DNA from: Edaphovirga cremea
GTDB lineage: Bacteria > Pseudomonadota > Gammaproteobacteria > Enterobacterales > Enterobacteriaceae
DNA length: 42,190 nt
Direction of reading: 5' to 3'
NCBI RefSeq assembly: GCF_003332275.1
Contig: NZ_QOVA01000029.1
Coordinates: forward strand, 1 to 42,190
The notes under the pieces are model-generated. The model made no database searches, was not told the origin of the DNA, and worked only from the letters and a program-made list of their open reading frames with translations. Positions 8,179 through 15,337 of this stretch are shown piece after piece. Position 1 is the first letter of the stretch. Each line of letters begins with the position of its first letter. Both the position numbers and the translations under genes were made by a program.

Positions 8179-8811
8179 ATGAGCGGAACTTATACTTTGT
8201 TTGGCAACCGCGGCTGTGGCTCGGCACTGGTTGCAGCAGCATTGGAGCTGTCGAAATTGCCTTATCATTATCAGGAAGTGGACTACAGCAAAGATTGTCC
8301 TGAACGCGATCGCCTGCTGGAACTTAATCCGCTGGGACAAGTACCGACACTGCTGCTGCCAGACGGTACGGTCATGACAGAAAGCGCGGCGATAATTCTG
8401 CTGTTGCATATCCGCTGGCCGCTGGCAGGGCTGGTTCCTTCCGGTGAAATCCACTTTCCCGCTTTTCTCCGCTGGCTGATGCTGATCAATACCGCAATTT
8501 ACCCGACGTTCACTTACGGCGACACGCCGCAAAAGTGGTTGCCGGGCGTTGCAAACCCGCAGGTGTTGACGGATACCACCAATGCGCATCGTGAAGCGTT
8601 GTGGCAACAGGTGAATGCCGCAGCAGATCCCGAAGGACCCTGGTTTCTTGGCCCAACGTTTTGTGCAATCGATCTTTATATCGCCGTAATGAGTCATTGG
8701 CGTCCCGGTGAAGCCTGGTTTGCCGAGCATTGTCCGAAACTTGGTGCCATTGCGGCGCAGGTTGCGAAGCACCCTCGTCTGGAAGCGCTGTTCGAAGCCG
8801 AGTTTGCATAG
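8179..8811 (+). CDS. Glutathione S-transferase family protein
   Basis: A 210-residue cytosolic protein with the GST layout. The N-terminal thioredoxin-like domain includes LFGNRGCGSALVAAALEL, the cis-proline segment GQVPTLLLPDG and the glutathione-contact motif MTESAAIIL. A helical C-terminal domain follows (WFLGPTFCAIDLYIAVM). The closest class is probably a beta-like or Ure2-like bacterial GST; the substrate is unknown. AAAAAGGAG lies at the right distance from the ATG at 8179. It is a single gene between a porin remnant and dinG. Confidence 0.87.
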   Translation: MSGTYTLFGNRGCGSALVAAALELSKLPYHYQEVDYSKDCPERDRLLELNPLGQVPTLLLPDGTVMTESAAIILLLHIRWPLAGLVPSGEIHFPAFLRWLMLINTAIYPTFTYGDTPQKWLPGVANPQVLTDTTNAHREALWQQVNAAADPEGPWFLGPTFCAIDLYIAVMSHWRPGEAWFAEHCPKLGAIAAQVAKHPRLEALFEAEFA

Positions 8812-8896
8812 CTAATCTGGGTTTACATGACCATTTTGGCTTTGCATAACTATTTTGATTTTCTGCGTTGGCACAACTCATCGCAGGGTCTTATTG

Positions 8897-8912
8897 CTGG
8901 TTTTGCATACAG
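8897..8912. promoter_or_regulatory. LexA (SOS) box upstream of dinG
   Basis: CTGGTTTTGCATACAG has the CTG-N10-CAG form of the LexA operator and lies 58 bases before the dinG start. E. coli dinG is a LexA-regulated damage-inducible gene with a similarly imperfect box. Confidence 0.7.
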
Positions 8913-8969
8913 ACGCGTCGGGCTGACTGTGGGACAATAGGCTCAACATTTCGTTTGAATAAGATATAA

Positions 8970-11159
8970 ATGGCGCTGTCCTCCGCACTTAAAGACCAGA
9001 TTAGCCAGTGGTACAAAGCCCTGCATCAACAGATTCCGGATTTCATTTCCCGGGCTCCCCAACGCCAGATGATCGCCGAAGTGGCTAAAACGCTTTCCGG
9101 CGAAAATGGCCGCCATCTGGCAATCGAAGCGCCGACGGGCGTGGGGAAAACGCTCTCCTACCTGATACCGGGGATTGCGGTTGGCCGCGCCGAAAGCAAG
9201 CCGCTGATCGTGAGTACCGCGAACGTGGCTTTGCAGGATCAGATCTTCAGTAAAGATCTCCCCTTGCTGAAAAAAATCATTCCCGATCTTAAATTCACCG
9301 GGGCGTTTGGCCGTGGCCGCTATGTTTGCCCGCGTAATCTGGCGGCGATGGGAACCGATGTCGCCGGGCAGGGGGATTTGGCGTTATTTCTGGGGGATGA
9401 ACTGGCTCCGTCTAGCGGCGAGGAGCAGGCGACGTGCGTCAAACTGGCGAAATCTCTGAACAGTTATGAATGGGATGGCTTGCGCGACCATCATCCGCAA
9501 TCGATTGGCGATTCGCTGTGGGCGAAACTCAGTACCGATAAAGCCAATTGTTTGAGTCGTAACTGTCACTATTTTCGTGAGTGTCCCTATTTTGTAGCGC
9601 GCAAAGAGATCGAATCTGCTGATGTGGTCGTGGCAAACCATGCGTTGGTGATGGCCGCGCTGGAATCAGATTCGGTGCTGCCCCCGGCCAAAGATCTGTT
9701 GCTGGTGCTGGATGAGGGTCATCATTTACCGGATGTGGCGCGCGATGCGCTGGAGATGGAAGGGGAGATCACTGCACTTTCCAGCAATCTGCAACTTGAT
9801 ATGATCGCCCGGCAAATCGAGCTATGTATGGCGCAGTTTGCGCCCAAGAACCCGCCGCCGCTGACGAATCCGGAGCGACTGAAAAACCACTGTGAAGAGA
9901 TGCGGGAACTGCTGCTGCTGGTTGAACAGCACATGACGGCCTATCTTCCCGCAGATACCCCGGTGGCTGAATACCGTTTTGAGATGGGCGAGTTGACCCC
10001 GGATCTGGTGTCGCTCTGCGCCCGCCTGTTCAAGCTGACCGATGCCCTGCGCGGTCTGGCCGAGTTTATGCTCAACGATCTGAGCGAGAAAACCGGCAAA
10101 CATGACATTGTGCGATTGCACCGTTCGATCATTCAGATGAGCCGGACGTTGGGTTATCTGGAAGCGATGAGCAAGCTCTGGCGTTTGGCGGCGCTGGAGA
10201 AAGCCTCCAACGCGCCGATCAGTAAATGGGTGACGCGTGACGTGCGTGATAACGTGACTCATCTCTATTTCCACTGCGTGGGTATTCGCGTCAGCGATCA
10301 GCTTGAAAAAATGCTGTGGCGTAAAGTGCCGCATGTGGTGGTGACCTCCGCGACGTTGCGTTCGCTGAACAGTTTTGCGCGGCTTCAGGAATTGAGCGGC
10401 TTGAGCGAGAAAGCGGGCGATGAATTCATCACGCTGGATTCGCCGTTCAATCACGTGACCCAGGGTAAACTGGTGATCCCGGAGATGCGTTTCGAGCCGT
10501 CGATGGCAACCGAGGCCGAGCATTTGGCAGAGATGGCGCGCTTCTTCCGTGCCGAACTGGCAACGGAAAAGCATAAAGGCATGCTGGTTTTGTTTGCCAG
10601 CAATCGGGCGATGCAAACATTTCTTACTCACGTCACCGATTTGCGGCTGATGCTGTTGGTACAGGGCGATCAGCCCCGTTACCGGTTGGTGGAGGAGCAT
10701 CGCAAGCGGGTGACAGCCGGACAAACCAGCGTTTTAATCGGTTTGCAATCTTTTGCCGAAGGGTTGGATCTGAAGGGTGAATTACTGACCCAGGTGCATA
10801 TTCACAAGATCGCTTTCCCGCCAATTGACAGCCCGGTGATTGTGACCGAGGGGGAGTGGTTGAAGTCGTTGAAGCGCTATCCTTTTGAAGTGCAGAGTCT
10901 GCCGAGTGCCTCATTCAATCTGATTCAGCAGGTAGGGCGATTGATTCGCAGTCATGAATGCCACGGTGAAATCGTGATTTACGATCGACGGTTAATCAGC
11001 AAAGGTTATGGTCCGCGCCTGCTTGCGGCATTGCCGGTTTTCCCGATTGAACAGCGGGTGATGCCAGCGGAAGTGAAAGAAGCGGTGAAGTCCGCTGCGG
11101 CGCGTGCCGCAAAATCAGCGATTAAAAAAACGCCGGGGAGAAAACCGAGAAAGCGATAA
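8970..11159 (+). CDS. dinG: ATP-dependent DNA helicase DinG
   Basis: A 729-residue superfamily 2 (XPD-like) 5'-3' helicase, slightly longer than E. coli DinG (716). Visible: helicase motif I EAPTGVGKT (about 53-61), iron-sulfur cluster cysteines in RYVCPRN, ANCLSRNC and FRECPYF, a DEGHH motif II, TSATL motif III, GLQSFAEGLD motif V and QQVGRLIRS motif VI. Family knowledge: it unwinds forked DNA, D-loops and R-loops and is induced by DNA damage, consistent with the upstream LexA box. The C-terminus is lysine/arginine rich. In E. coli ybiB follows directly; here a 1.4-kb repeat region separates them. Confidence 0.95.
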   Translation: MALSSALKDQISQWYKALHQQIPDFISRAPQRQMIAEVAKTLSGENGRHLAIEAPTGVGKTLSYLIPGIAVGRAESKPLIVSTANVALQDQIFSKDLPLLKKIIPDLKFTGAFGRGRYVCPRNLAAMGTDVAGQGDLALFLGDELAPSSGEEQATCVKLAKSLNSYEWDGLRDHHPQSIGDSLWAKLSTDKANCLSRNCHYFRECPYFVARKEIESADVVVANHALVMAALESDSVLPPAKDLLLVLDEGHHLPDVARDALEMEGEITALSSNLQLDMIARQIELCMAQFAPKNPPPLTNPERLKNHCEEMRELLLLVEQHMTAYLPADTPVAEYRFEMGELTPDLVSLCARLFKLTDALRGLAEFMLNDLSEKTGKHDIVRLHRSIIQMSRTLGYLEAMSKLWRLAALEKASNAPISKWVTRDVRDNVTHLYFHCVGIRVSDQLEKMLWRKVPHVVVTSATLRSLNSFARLQELSGLSEKAGDEFITLDSPFNHVTQGKLVIPEMRFEPSMATEAEHLAEMARFFRAELATEKHKGMLVLFASNRAMQTFLTHVTDLRLMLLVQGDQPRYRLVEEHRKRVTAGQTSVLIGLQSFAEGLDLKGELLTQVHIHKIAFPPIDSPVIVTEGEWLKSLKRYPFEVQSLPSASFNLIQQVGRLIRSHECHGEIVIYDRRLISKGYGPRLLAALPVFPIEQRVMPAEVKEAVKSAAARAAKSAIKKTPGRKPRKR

Positions 11160-11277
11160 AATAGGGTGAGTTAATCTCGTTGTTACGAGTAAATATAATC
11201 ATGTCATCGGGGATGAGATGGTCTGATCTACTTGAACCTTACATCTCATTGGACGCGAGCGTTAAAAGAAGGTTTTG
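11160..11277. other. Start of the dinG-ybiB repeat region
   Basis: No gene is visible here. From 11257 to 11290 the sequence is an inverted copy of the motif at window position 157-190: GGTTTTGTTGGTTGAACGCT is the reverse complement of AGCGTTCAACCAACAAAACC, followed outward by the inverse of CTTCTTTTAACGC. This marks the left edge of the repeat region in opposite orientation to its right edge. Confidence 0.6.
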
Positions 11278-11338
11278 TTGGTTGAACGCTTTGGCCTTGA
11301 TATCATTCTATTAATGTGAAGTTTGGCGTTCAACCAAC
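11278..11338. repeat. 13-bp inverted repeat at the left edge of the array
   Basis: GTTGGTTGAACGC (11278-11290) and GCGTTCAACCAAC (11326-11338) are perfect 13-bp inverted repeats 35 bases apart. The inner eight bases (TTGAACGC/GCGTTCAA) are the arms seen in the linkers at 115-166 and 12181-12232. It can fold into a stem in RNA or single-stranded DNA. Confidence 0.8.
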
Positions 11339-11644
11339 AGAGCTAACTTTTGACGTTCGTAGACATTGAGATACAAAGTTTATTTTGACGTTGAACTCCC
11401 CCGAGCATCATGAATTGCTGAGGGCGGAATGCAGGCAGGGATGAGCCGCCAGGATGGCGGCGAAAGGCGTCCGGCTACAGGGACCTGTAGCCTAAAGCCG
11501 ACCCGTCCGCCGGAATGACAACCGAAGGAACCCGCAACGCGGGCAATTCATGCTGCGGAAAGCGCGGGTGCAGGGGGCGCGCTTCGCCCCCTGCTTAGAT
11601 GCCGATCTTCACACTAACAGAACAAAACCATAGTGTAGGCATCT
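11332..11644. repeat. Tandem repeat unit 1 (313 bp)
   Basis: First of three direct repeats, starting AACCAACAGAGCTA and ending in the linker arm GGCATCT. It contains four perfect stems: GCCGCC/GGCGGC around AGGAT (11445-11461), GGCTACAG/CTGTAGCC around GGAC (11473-11492), CCCGC/GCGGG (11531-11543) and GCAGGGGGCG/CGCCCCCTGC (11570-11594). No sensible open frame exists on either strand. The regular secondary structure suggests a folded RNA or DNA element rather than a decayed gene. Confidence 0.85.
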
Positions 11645-11646
11645 AA
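11595..11646. repeat. Inverted-repeat linker 1 (TTAGATGCC...GGCATCTAA)
   Basis: TTAGATGCC (11595-11603) pairs with GGCATCTAA (11638-11646); an inner stem ACACTA/TAGTGT (11611-11616, 11631-11636) stacks on it with an asymmetric bulge. It joins unit 1 to unit 2. Confidence 0.8.
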
Positions 11647-11916
11647 CCAACAGAGCTATCTTTTGACGTTCGTAGACATTGAGATACAAAGTTTATTTTG
11701 ACGTTGAACTCCCCCGAGCATCATGAATTGCTGAGGGCGGAATGCAGGCAGGGATGAGCCGCCAGGACGCCGACCCGTCCGCCGGAATGACAACCGAGGG
11801 GACCCGCAACGCGGGCAATGAATGCTGCGGAAAGCGCGGGTGCAGGGGGCGCGCTTCGCCCCCTGCTTAGATGCCGATCTTCACACTAACAGAACAAAAC
11901 CATAGTGTAGGCATCT
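11645..11916. repeat. Tandem repeat unit 2 (272 bp, internally deleted)
   Basis: Nearly identical to unit 1 except that 44 bases after CCAGGA are replaced by three. This removes half of the GCCGCC stem and all of the GGCTACAG stem, a net loss of 41 bases. The CCCGC and GCAGGGGGCG stems and both flanking linkers are kept. The near-identity elsewhere points to recent duplication. Confidence 0.85.
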
Positions 11917-11918
11917 AA
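11867..11918. repeat. Inverted-repeat linker 2 (TTAGATGCC...GGCATCTAA)
   Basis: Identical in arms and inner stem to linker 1: TTAGATGCC at 11867-11875 and GGCATCTAA at 11910-11918. It joins unit 2 to unit 3. Confidence 0.8.
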
Positions 11919-12230
11919 CCAACAGAGCTATCTTTTGACGTTCGTAGACATTGAGATACAAAGTTTATTTTGACGTTGAACTACCCCGAGCATCATGAAT
12001 TGCTGAGGGCGGAATGCAGGCAGGGATGAGCCGCCAAGGATGGCGGCGAAAGGCGTTCGGCTACAGGGACCTGTAGCCTAAAGCCGACCCGTCCGCCGGA
12101 ATGACAACCGAGGGGACCCGCAACGCGGGCAATGAATGCTGCGGAAAGCGCGGGTGCAGGGGGCGCGCTTCGCCCCTTGCTTGAACGCCAATCTTCACAC
12201 TTAAAGAACAACAACATAGTCCAAGCGTTC
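11917..12230. repeat. Tandem repeat unit 3 (314 bp)
   Basis: Full-length copy with all four stems of unit 1. Differences fall mostly in loops (AAGGAT instead of AGGAT) or keep pairing: the last stem closes GCAGGGGGCG with CGCCCCTTGC, a G-T wobble in place of G-C. It ends in a linker with different arms (TTGAACGC/GCGTTCAA) from those of units 1 and 2. An open frame on the minus strand (11993-12232) is not conserved in the deleted unit 2 and is not a gene. Confidence 0.85.
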
Positions 12231-12232
12231 AA
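12181..12232. repeat. Inverted-repeat linker 3 (TTGAACGC...GCGTTCAA)
   Basis: TTGAACGC (12181-12188) pairs with GCGTTCAA (12225-12232). Compared with linkers 1 and 2, three base pairs are changed on both arms together, so the pairing is preserved. The middle (CACTTAAAGAACAACAACAT) matches the linker at 115-166. Confidence 0.8.
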
Positions 12233-12318
12233 CCAACAAATCTATCTTTTGGCCTTAATTTCGACTCAAGGTGAAAGTCCCCTGCTTCACAGCAGAAGAA
12301 AGAAAACCAAGCCAAAGC

Positions 12319-12493
12319 ATCCAACCAACAGAGCCTTCTTTTAATGCTCGCGTCTAAACCTCAAGTAGAAAACAAAACTAATCTCAACCGAAACCTGCTT
12401 TAAAACCAACCACCTTGAGAAATCAAATCCACCATGACAACCGAAGGCCCCCATGCAGTGGGCAATTGCGGGTTTGGGGGCGCCTCCCCCAAA
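12319..12493. repeat. Right-hand relative of the dispersed repeat at 115-286
   Basis: GCATCCAACCAACAGAGCCT onward aligns with 157-286, including CCTCAAG, AACAAAACT, ATCTCAACC and the GCAGTGGGCAATT hairpin. GACAACCGAAGG also matches the core of units 1-3, so this element is a diverged member of the same family. It ends with a perfect 8-bp stem TTTGGGGG/CCCCCAAA (12473-12493). The 86 bases before it (12233-12318) contain CTGC/GCAG and no gene. Confidence 0.6.
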
Positions 12494-12586
12494 ACAATCA
12501 GCATAATGCCAATGTAAACTCCCAATAGCACAAACGCCCCCCATCCCTTATCCTATCCCCCATAACTCCCCTCTACTGGCAACACC

Positions 12587-13573
12587 ATGGATTACACCAA
12601 AATCATTAAAGAAATTGGCCGCGGGAAGAATCATGCCCGCGACCTGGATCAGGAAACTGCATTGGCGTTGTATCGCAATATGCTCAGCGGTGACGTCCCG
12701 GAACTGGAGCTGGGGGGCATTCTGATTGCGCTGCGTATCAAGGGGGAAGCCGAAGCTGAAATGCTCGGGTTCTATCAGGCGATGGAAGAGCAGGTGATGC
12801 ACCTTGTCGCCCCTGCGGGTAAACCGATGCCTGTCGTGATCCCCAGCTATAACGGTGCGCGCAAACAGGCAAACCTGACGCCGCTGCTGGCGCTATTGCT
12901 GGCCAGACTGGGTTTTCCTGTGGTGGTTCATGGCGTCACTGACGATCCAACCCGCGTCACCAGCGCCGAAATCTTTCGTGAGTTGGGAATCGAATGGACC
13001 CACAGCCAGGAACAGGCGCAAAAACAGCTTGAAGGCGCTCGCCCCCTGTTTATCCCTATCTCATTGCTCTGCCCACCCATGGAAAAACAGCTGCAACTGC
13101 GCTGGCGAATGGGTGTGCGAAACAGCGCCCACACCCTGGCAAAGCTGGCGACGCCCTTCGTTGAAAATCCTATTGATACAAATGCGGGTCAGAATGCGCT
13201 GCGCCTTTCCAGCGTATCCCATCCGGAATATGTCGGACGCGTTGCGTCGTTCTTCCGTCAGGTTGAGGGGCTGGGATTGCTGATGCAGGGAACGGAAGGG
13301 GAAGCCTACGCCAATCCGCAGCGCTGCCCGCAAATGCATTTGATCGGTGCTGGCGAGCAGCGGGTGTTGGTGGATCGACTGGATTATAGCGGTGAAATGG
13401 ATCTCCCCGCAGCAAAAGACGCGCAGACCACCGCGCGTTGGATCGAGCGCTGTCTGGCTGGTGACGCGCCCATTCCCGCAGCGATAATAACCCAATTGGC
13501 TTGCTGCCTCGTTGCTACCGGCGAGTGTGAAAACATGGAAACTGCCAGAGCACGCGTAGCTGAAATGTTGTAA
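12587..13573 (+). CDS. ybiB: YbiB, TrpD2-type glycosyltransferase-fold protein
   Basis: A 328-residue protein matching E. coli YbiB (320) from the first residues (MDYTKIIKEIGRGKNHARDL, then LELGGILIALRIKGE). It has the anthranilate phosphoribosyltransferase fold: an N-terminal helical domain to about residue 70, then a larger alpha/beta domain with VIPSYNGARKQ and VVVHGVTDDPTRV. Family knowledge: YbiB binds nucleic acid rather than acting in tryptophan synthesis, and in E. coli follows dinG in the same LexA-controlled unit. Here the repeat region separates it from dinG, so it may have its own promoter. Confidence 0.92.
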   Translation: MDYTKIIKEIGRGKNHARDLDQETALALYRNMLSGDVPELELGGILIALRIKGEAEAEMLGFYQAMEEQVMHLVAPAGKPMPVVIPSYNGARKQANLTPLLALLLARLGFPVVVHGVTDDPTRVTSAEIFRELGIEWTHSQEQAQKQLEGARPLFIPISLLCPPMEKQLQLRWRMGVRNSAHTLAKLATPFVENPIDTNAGQNALRLSSVSHPEYVGRVASFFRQVEGLGLLMQGTEGEAYANPQRCPQMHLIGAGEQRVLVDRLDYSGEMDLPAAKDAQTTARWIERCLAGDAPIPAAIITQLACCLVATGECENMETARARVAEML

Positions 13574-13592
13574 GAGCAAATGCTATAAGGAT

Positions 13593-13638
13593 AAAAGCTG
13601 CGTCCGCGAGCAATGATATCTCAGTGTACGGACGCAGC
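13593..13638 (-). terminator. Terminator of yciF, possibly shared with ybiB
   Basis: GCTGCGTCCG (13597-13606) pairs perfectly with CGGACGCAGC (13629-13638). On the minus strand the stem is followed by TTTTAT, so it best serves yciF. It also follows the ybiB stop on the plus strand, without a T-run there. Confidence 0.6.
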
Positions 13639-13657
13639 CATTCACTGCCTCAATTTG

Positions 13658-13705
13658 TGGCACTACTTATAGCACTACTTATGGCACTACTTATGGCACT
13701 ACAGG
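13658..13705. repeat. 12-bp tandem repeat, four copies
   Basis: TGGCACTACTTA, TAGCACTACTTA, TGGCACTACTTA and TGGCACTACAGG follow one another exactly. The array abuts the yciF stop codon (13706-13708), so it lies in the yciF 3' UTR. Slippage is the likely source. Confidence 0.9.
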
Positions 13706-14203
13706 TTACTTGCTTACCGTTTCCAGACTCCCTTGTTTGGACGCGATCAGCGTTAATTTTTCATCAGTTGATTTTTCTTCTTGCAGCGTTTCACCCAGAA
13801 GTTTTTTGGCCTCGGTATAGCCCAGCTTTTCAGCGAGTGCACAAAGCGTACCGTAAGAGGCGATTTCATAGTGCTCAACTTTCTGCGCTGCGCCAATAAG
13901 CCCTGAATCACGTACCGGACCTTTTTCGACCGAATCCATAATTTCCTGCCCCTCTTCCACCAATCCTTCCATTGCCATACATTTCATTCGTTTAAGACGA
14001 AGGTCAGGGGTTGATTCAATAATTTTATCCAGCCGTTCAATTTGCCCCTGTGTTTCTTCCAGGTGCAATTTAAAAGCCTCTACCAATTTAGGATCTTCAG
14101 CGGCTCTGGCCATTTTAGGAAGCGCCTTGGCCATTTGTTTTTCGGCACTATAAACGTCAGACAGATCATGAATAAAGAGATCTTTAAGCGTCTTGATAGT
14201 CAT
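13706..14203 (-). CDS. yciF: Ferritin-like DUF892 protein YciF
   Basis: A 165-residue four-helix protein matching E. coli YciF (166): TIKTLKDLFIHDLSDVYSAE at the start, HLEETQGQIERLDKIIES in the middle and AAQKVEHYEIASYGTL later. The conserved Glu/His residues (E in SAEKQ, HLEET, KVEHYE) fit the di-iron site of the family. Family role: osmotic and stationary-phase stress, biochemical activity unknown. I chose the ATG at 14203 because it starts at the family N-terminus; 11 further residues are possible upstream. It is divergent from yciE, whereas in E. coli the two are in one yciGFE operon. Confidence 0.93.
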   Translation of the reverse strand: MTIKTLKDLFIHDLSDVYSAEKQMAKALPKMARAAEDPKLVEAFKLHLEETQGQIERLDKIIESTPDLRLKRMKCMAMEGLVEEGQEIMDSVEKGPVRDSGLIGAAQKVEHYEIASYGTLCALAEKLGYTEAKKLLGETLQEEKSTDEKLTLIASKQGSLETVSK

Positions 14204-14716
14204 GCTGTTATCCTCAGTTAGCGTTAGATAAAACAATTATTTGCATTTCAAGATGTCTATTTTAATTCATAGACAGATTAAGCGTAGTCAGGAAGTTGAG
14301 TAATACAACTTAATGTTTTACTCTAATTATTATCCAAGAAAATCAGTTGATTATAATCTCAATTAAATAAAGTAATAACCATTTTAAATAGGATGATTCT
14401 TATATCATAATTATCGAAATAGAACTAGCGGAAAAATATTTAATGCTGATGTGATGAAATAACAGTAACTTGAAAATAAGCTTTACGCCACTTTATTTTA
14501 TATGCATTAAATTATCACCTCAAGTTTATGATTTGTCAGTTATTATAGGCGATCTCATACTATTTATTTAAAGTGGGAATTTTCTTGAAATCATTATTAT
14601 TTGGCAGGATACGCATGGGTGACTACACTTAATATTGTGAATAATGTTAATTACGTTATGAATCGTTATTACGCGATAAATAAATAGTAACACCATAAAT
14701 AATAGTGAGAGAAAAT
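14204..14716. other. AT-rich divergent promoter region between yciF and yciE
   Basis: About 510 bases with no gene. It is markedly more AT-rich than the surroundings, with runs such as TTATTTATTTAAAG and TAAATAAATAG. It must hold the outward promoters of yciF and yciE. The composition suggests H-NS or IHF binding. The open frames reported on its minus strand have unlikely composition and are not genes. Confidence 0.6.
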
Positions 14717-15226
14717 ATGACTGATAAATTGGAAAATTATCTTGATTGGGTGCGCGATGCGCATGCAATGGAAGAGCAAGCGGAAACAATGCTGAAAAAA
14801 ATGGCCGATCGTTTGGAACATTATCCAGCACTTGAGGCACGTATTCATCAGCATATTCAAGAGACGCAAGAGCAGCAACGCCTGGTGAAAACGGTGATCG
14901 ATCGCTTTGACACCTCCAGTTCGACGTTCAAGGATTTCACCGGAAAAGTGGCGGCCATGGGGCAGGCGATGGGTGGCCTATTCGCCAGCGATGAAGTCGT
15001 CAAAGGCGCTATCAGCGGCTACGTTTTTGAAAATCTGGAAATAGCCTCCTATTCGTCACTCATTGCCGCCGCGGAATTAGTCGGCGACACCGAAGGGAAA
15101 CGCATATTTGAACAGATTCTCGAACAGGAAAAAGCCATGGCGCAATGGCTTTATGACAATCTGCCAGAGGTCACCCGCCAATTCCTGATTCGTTCAGAGA
15201 CCCCGCATGTTGAAGCGAAACGCTAG
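14717..15226 (+). CDS. yciE: Ferritin-like DUF892 protein YciE
   Basis: A 169-residue helical protein close to E. coli YciE (168): LENYLDWVRDAHAMEEQAET, then SDEVVKGAISGYVFENLEIA and the ending FLIRSETPHVEAKR. It is a paralogue of YciF with the same four-helix ferritin-like fold. The ATG at 14717 is preferred; a GTG at 14705 is in frame with little benefit. It is followed by a clear terminator. Confidence 0.93.
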   Translation: MTDKLENYLDWVRDAHAMEEQAETMLKKMADRLEHYPALEARIHQHIQETQEQQRLVKTVIDRFDTSSSTFKDFTGKVAAMGQAMGGLFASDEVVKGAISGYVFENLEIASYSSLIAAAELVGDTEGKRIFEQILEQEKAMAQWLYDNLPEVTRQFLIRSETPHVEAKR

Positions 15227-15273
15227 CGTCGCCCTCGCTGTGATCTGTTGATACGACAGTGCTAGACTGCAAT

Positions 15274-15309
15274 AAGAATCTGTTCCTCATCGGACAGATT
15301 CTTTGTTTC
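15274..15309 (+). terminator. Rho-independent terminator of yciE
   Basis: AAGAATCTGT (15274-15283) and ACAGATTCTT (15294-15303) form a perfect 10-bp stem with a 10-base loop, followed by TGTTTC. Confidence 0.75.
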
Positions 15310-15337
15310 ATCCCATCACTTCGCCAAGAGGGCACGA

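Noticed and set aside
11332-12230. CRISPR array
   Set aside because: Units are about 310 bases and almost wholly repeated, with no short repeat/unique spacer alternation and no cas genes.
11278-12232. Integron cassette array
   Set aside because: The linker arms resemble attC ends, but the spacers are about 40 bases with no genes, the arm order is inverted relative to attC, and no integrase is visible.
11993-12232. 79-codon minus-strand open frame in repeat unit 3
   Set aside because: It lies within the repeat, is broken by the deletion in unit 2 and has no family likeness.
12255-12300. Group II intron fragment (CAAGGTGAAAGTCCCCTG)
   Set aside because: The short string recalls bacterial group II introns, but no domain V and no reverse transcriptase were found.
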